The position numbers and the translations under genes are program-made. A stretch of 64,000 nt of DNA from Pseudochryseolinea flava (lineage in GTDB: Bacteria > Bacteroidota > Bacteroidia > Cytophagales > Cyclobacteriaceae), in assembly GCF_003286915.1 (NCBI RefSeq), contig NZ_QMFY01000006.1, positions 1-64,000 of the forward strand, given 5' to 3'. The number at the start of each line of letters is the position of its first letter. The stretch's first letter is position 1. Shown piece by piece: positions 62,386-64,000 of this stretch. A model generated the notes under the pieces. The model ran no database searches. It was not told where the DNA came from and worked only from the letters and a program-made list of their open reading frames with translations.

Positions 62386-64000
62386 ATGGATAAAGCGCAC
62401 GAAAAATTTTTGCACGAGGCCGCCGAACTGATGGACGCGTTGGAGAAAGCAGTTCTTCAGCTCGATAAGTCACGCGACGATGCGAGTCAGGTTGAAGAAG
62501 TTTTTCGCGTGATGCATACATTCAAAGGAACTGCGAAGATGTTTGGATTCGACCGGATCGGTGAGTTCACGCATTACTTAGAAAATATTTTTGATGATCT
62601 ACGTCGCGGCAAAATTGATCTCTCTGACGAAATTCTGGAGATCACCTTGAATGCCGTAGATTATTTACGGATGCTTTTGGAAACTCGCGAGTCGGGACAT
62701 TCAGAAGCTGAGCATGACAAAATCATGCAGGCCGTGAAGCGCATGTCAAGCGAAAAATCTTCAGAGGTGACTGCGGCAAATGAAGTGGATACGAAGACGG
62801 GGAGATTGTTTTGCATATTTTTTAAGCCTCATGCCGATTTTTTAAAAAGCGGAAACAATCCTTTGTATCTCATCGAAGATCTCTCTGCGCATGGAATGGT
62901 TTACATTAAAACGTTTACCGATGAAATTCCCGATGCGGAAGGATATGTGGCAGACAACGCATACTTGTATTGGAATATCCTGCTGTTCACGCAGGCCGAC
63001 ACGAAGCAAATCCGCAGCGAGTTTCTGTTTGTTGAAGATCAATGCGATTTGAAGATCGATGTTATCGGTGAAGAAAACTTATTGGTAAGAGAAGACTTCA
63101 AGAAGTTCGTGGATGACTTTGATGGTGTACTGCCTCCGACACTGGTGACACGTTTTGATGAACGTGGACAAGGTGAGGTGAAAAGTAAAAAGGAAGATGC
63201 AACACAGAAGGTGAGTCACCAAAAGTCGTTGCAGTCTATTAAGGTCACATACGAGAAAATCGATAAGCTCATGAGCATTGTGAGCGAGCTCGTAACGACA
63301 CAGGCGCGCTTGAGTTTGTTTGTCGAGGGGACTAAGAATACGGAGTTGGAAGAGATTTCTGAGAACGTTGAAAAGCTCGTGCGTCAGTTACGAGATGAAG
63401 CGTTTAGTATTTCGTTGTTACCGATCAGTCATTTGTCGACGCGTTTTGAGCGTCTCGTTCGTGATACGTCGAAAGAACTGAATAAGAAGATAAGGTTTGT
63501 GACCATTGGCGGTGACACGGCACTCGATAAGAAGATCATCGAGAATTTGATGGATCCGATGCTTCATATATTACGCAATAGCATCGATCATGGTATTGAA
63601 CTTCCAGAAGTGCGCAAGCGTGAAGGGAAAGATGAAGTGGGAACGATTACCTTAAAGTCATATTATGCCGGTACTGACGTGATTATCGAGATACAAGATG
63701 ATGGCGCGGGAATCAATAAGCAACGCGTATTGCAGAAAGCTATTGAGATGGGACTCGTGAAAGCAGCTGACGAAGTTTCTGATCATGAGATCTTCAATTT
63801 CATTTTCCATGCAGGATTTTCGACGGCAAAGAAGGTGACCAACGTTTCTGGGCGTGGTGTCGGCATGGACGTGGTGAACAAGGCGATCAAGAATTTGCGC
63901 GGAGAAATAGAAGTGGATTCAGTGCCGGGTAAAGGGTCGGTTATGCGCATGAAACTTCCATTATCCCTTAGCATTATTGATGGTTTGCTGGTCGGCATTG
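62386..64000 (+). CDS. cheA: CheA histidine kinase (partial, runs off the right edge)
   Basis: The first 538 codons of a second CheA; no stop before base 64000. HPt domain (1-115) has phospho-His H44 in MHTFKGTAKMFGF. A middle domain (about 145-250) follows. Dimerisation helices (285-345: KLMSIVSELVTTQARLSLFVEG) lead to the HATPase with HILRNSIDHGIELPEVRKREGK, DDGAGINK and SGRGVGMDVVNKAIKNLRG; the C-terminal CheW-like domain is mostly outside the window (last seen SLSIIDGLLVGI). No receptor or CheW for this cluster is visible, so they must lie to the right or be shared with the first operon. Confidence 0.92.
   Translation, partial: MDKAHEKFLHEAAELMDALEKAVLQLDKSRDDASQVEEVFRVMHTFKGTAKMFGFDRIGEFTHYLENIFDDLRRGKIDLSDEILEITLNAVDYLRMLLETRESGHSEAEHDKIMQAVKRMSSEKSSEVTAANEVDTKTGRLFCIFFKPHADFLKSGNNPLYLIEDLSAHGMVYIKTFTDEIPDAEGYVADNAYLYWNILLFTQADTKQIRSEFLFVEDQCDLKIDVIGEENLLVREDFKKFVDDFDGVLPPTLVTRFDERGQGEVKSKKEDATQKVSHQKSLQSIKVTYEKIDKLMSIVSELVTTQARLSLFVEGTKNTELEEISENVEKLVRQLRDEAFSISLLPISHLSTRFERLVRDTSKELNKKIRFVTIGGDTALDKKIIENLMDPMLHILRNSIDHGIELPEVRKREGKDEVGTITLKSYYAGTDVIIEIQDDGAGINKQRVLQKAIEMGLVKAADEVSDHEIFNFIFHAGFSTAKKVTNVSGRGVGMDVVNKAIKNLRGEIEVDSVPGKGSVMRMKLPLSLSIIDGLLVGI

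Noticed and set aside
1-64000. tRNA or rRNA genes
   Set aside because: No cloverleaf-like segment or conserved rRNA stretch was recognised by eye; a covariance-model scan would be needed to exclude a tRNA.

Overview
The window looks like chromosomal DNA of a member of the Bacteroidota, probably a Cytophagales-type environmental bacterium. The evidence is a SusC/SusD pair with an ECF sigma factor and FecR anti-sigma factor, a type IX secretion C-terminal sorting domain, several lipoproteins with acidic residues after the lipobox Cys, 7-bp promoter boxes of the TAnnTTTG kind, and low use of strong ribosome-binding sites. No rRNA, tRNA or CRISPR array was recognised.

Layout. 1-123: short repeats resembling an insertion-sequence end, next to a truncated gene. 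679-1029: a small unknown gene. 1235-7733 (minus): a three-gene retron operon in the order WGR/HEAT-repeat protein, winged-helix/SWIM protein, msr-msd RNA, retron reverse transcriptase. This matches the gene set that I recall being called type XIII, and its RNA can be folded from the sequence. 7932-10034: a surface GH43 lipoprotein and a secreted polysaccharide deacetylase. 10170-13911: DoxX and AsmA-like proteins. 14076-21186: a detoxification and stress cluster (aldehyde dehydrogenase, two secreted alpha/beta hydrolases, DUF1223 protein, Ohr, DoxX-like) around a LytS/LytTR two-component pair. Three of its promoters share an identical two-half-site operator at a fixed distance from the -7 box. 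21401-32888: mixed genes (acetyltransferase, TPR histidine kinase, DUF1080 lipoprotein, Ig-like lipoprotein, beta-barrel protein with a heptanucleotide repeat after its stop codon, methyltransferase, AraC regulator, SNF2 helicase). 32982-41166 (minus): a full chemosensory operon cheY-cheA-cheW-mcp-(TolC-like)-cheR-cheB. 41634-44525: thioredoxin-like protein, thiolase, GH43-like protein. 44585-56181 (minus): a nutrient-uptake locus (sigma factor, T9SS-exported protein, FecR, SusC, SusD, zinc metallohydrolase lipoprotein, DUF4302 lipoprotein). 56595-64000: a multi-PAS histidine kinase with a NarL-type regulator, then a second chemosensory cluster with two unknown helical proteins, a small STAS-like protein, CheY and a CheA that runs off the right edge.

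Most interesting points: the complete retron with a foldable ncRNA; the LytTR-type regulon with exact spacing; and a pair of helical proteins in the second chemosensory cluster, one with a CheZ-like D-x3-Q motif and its likely paralogue without it.
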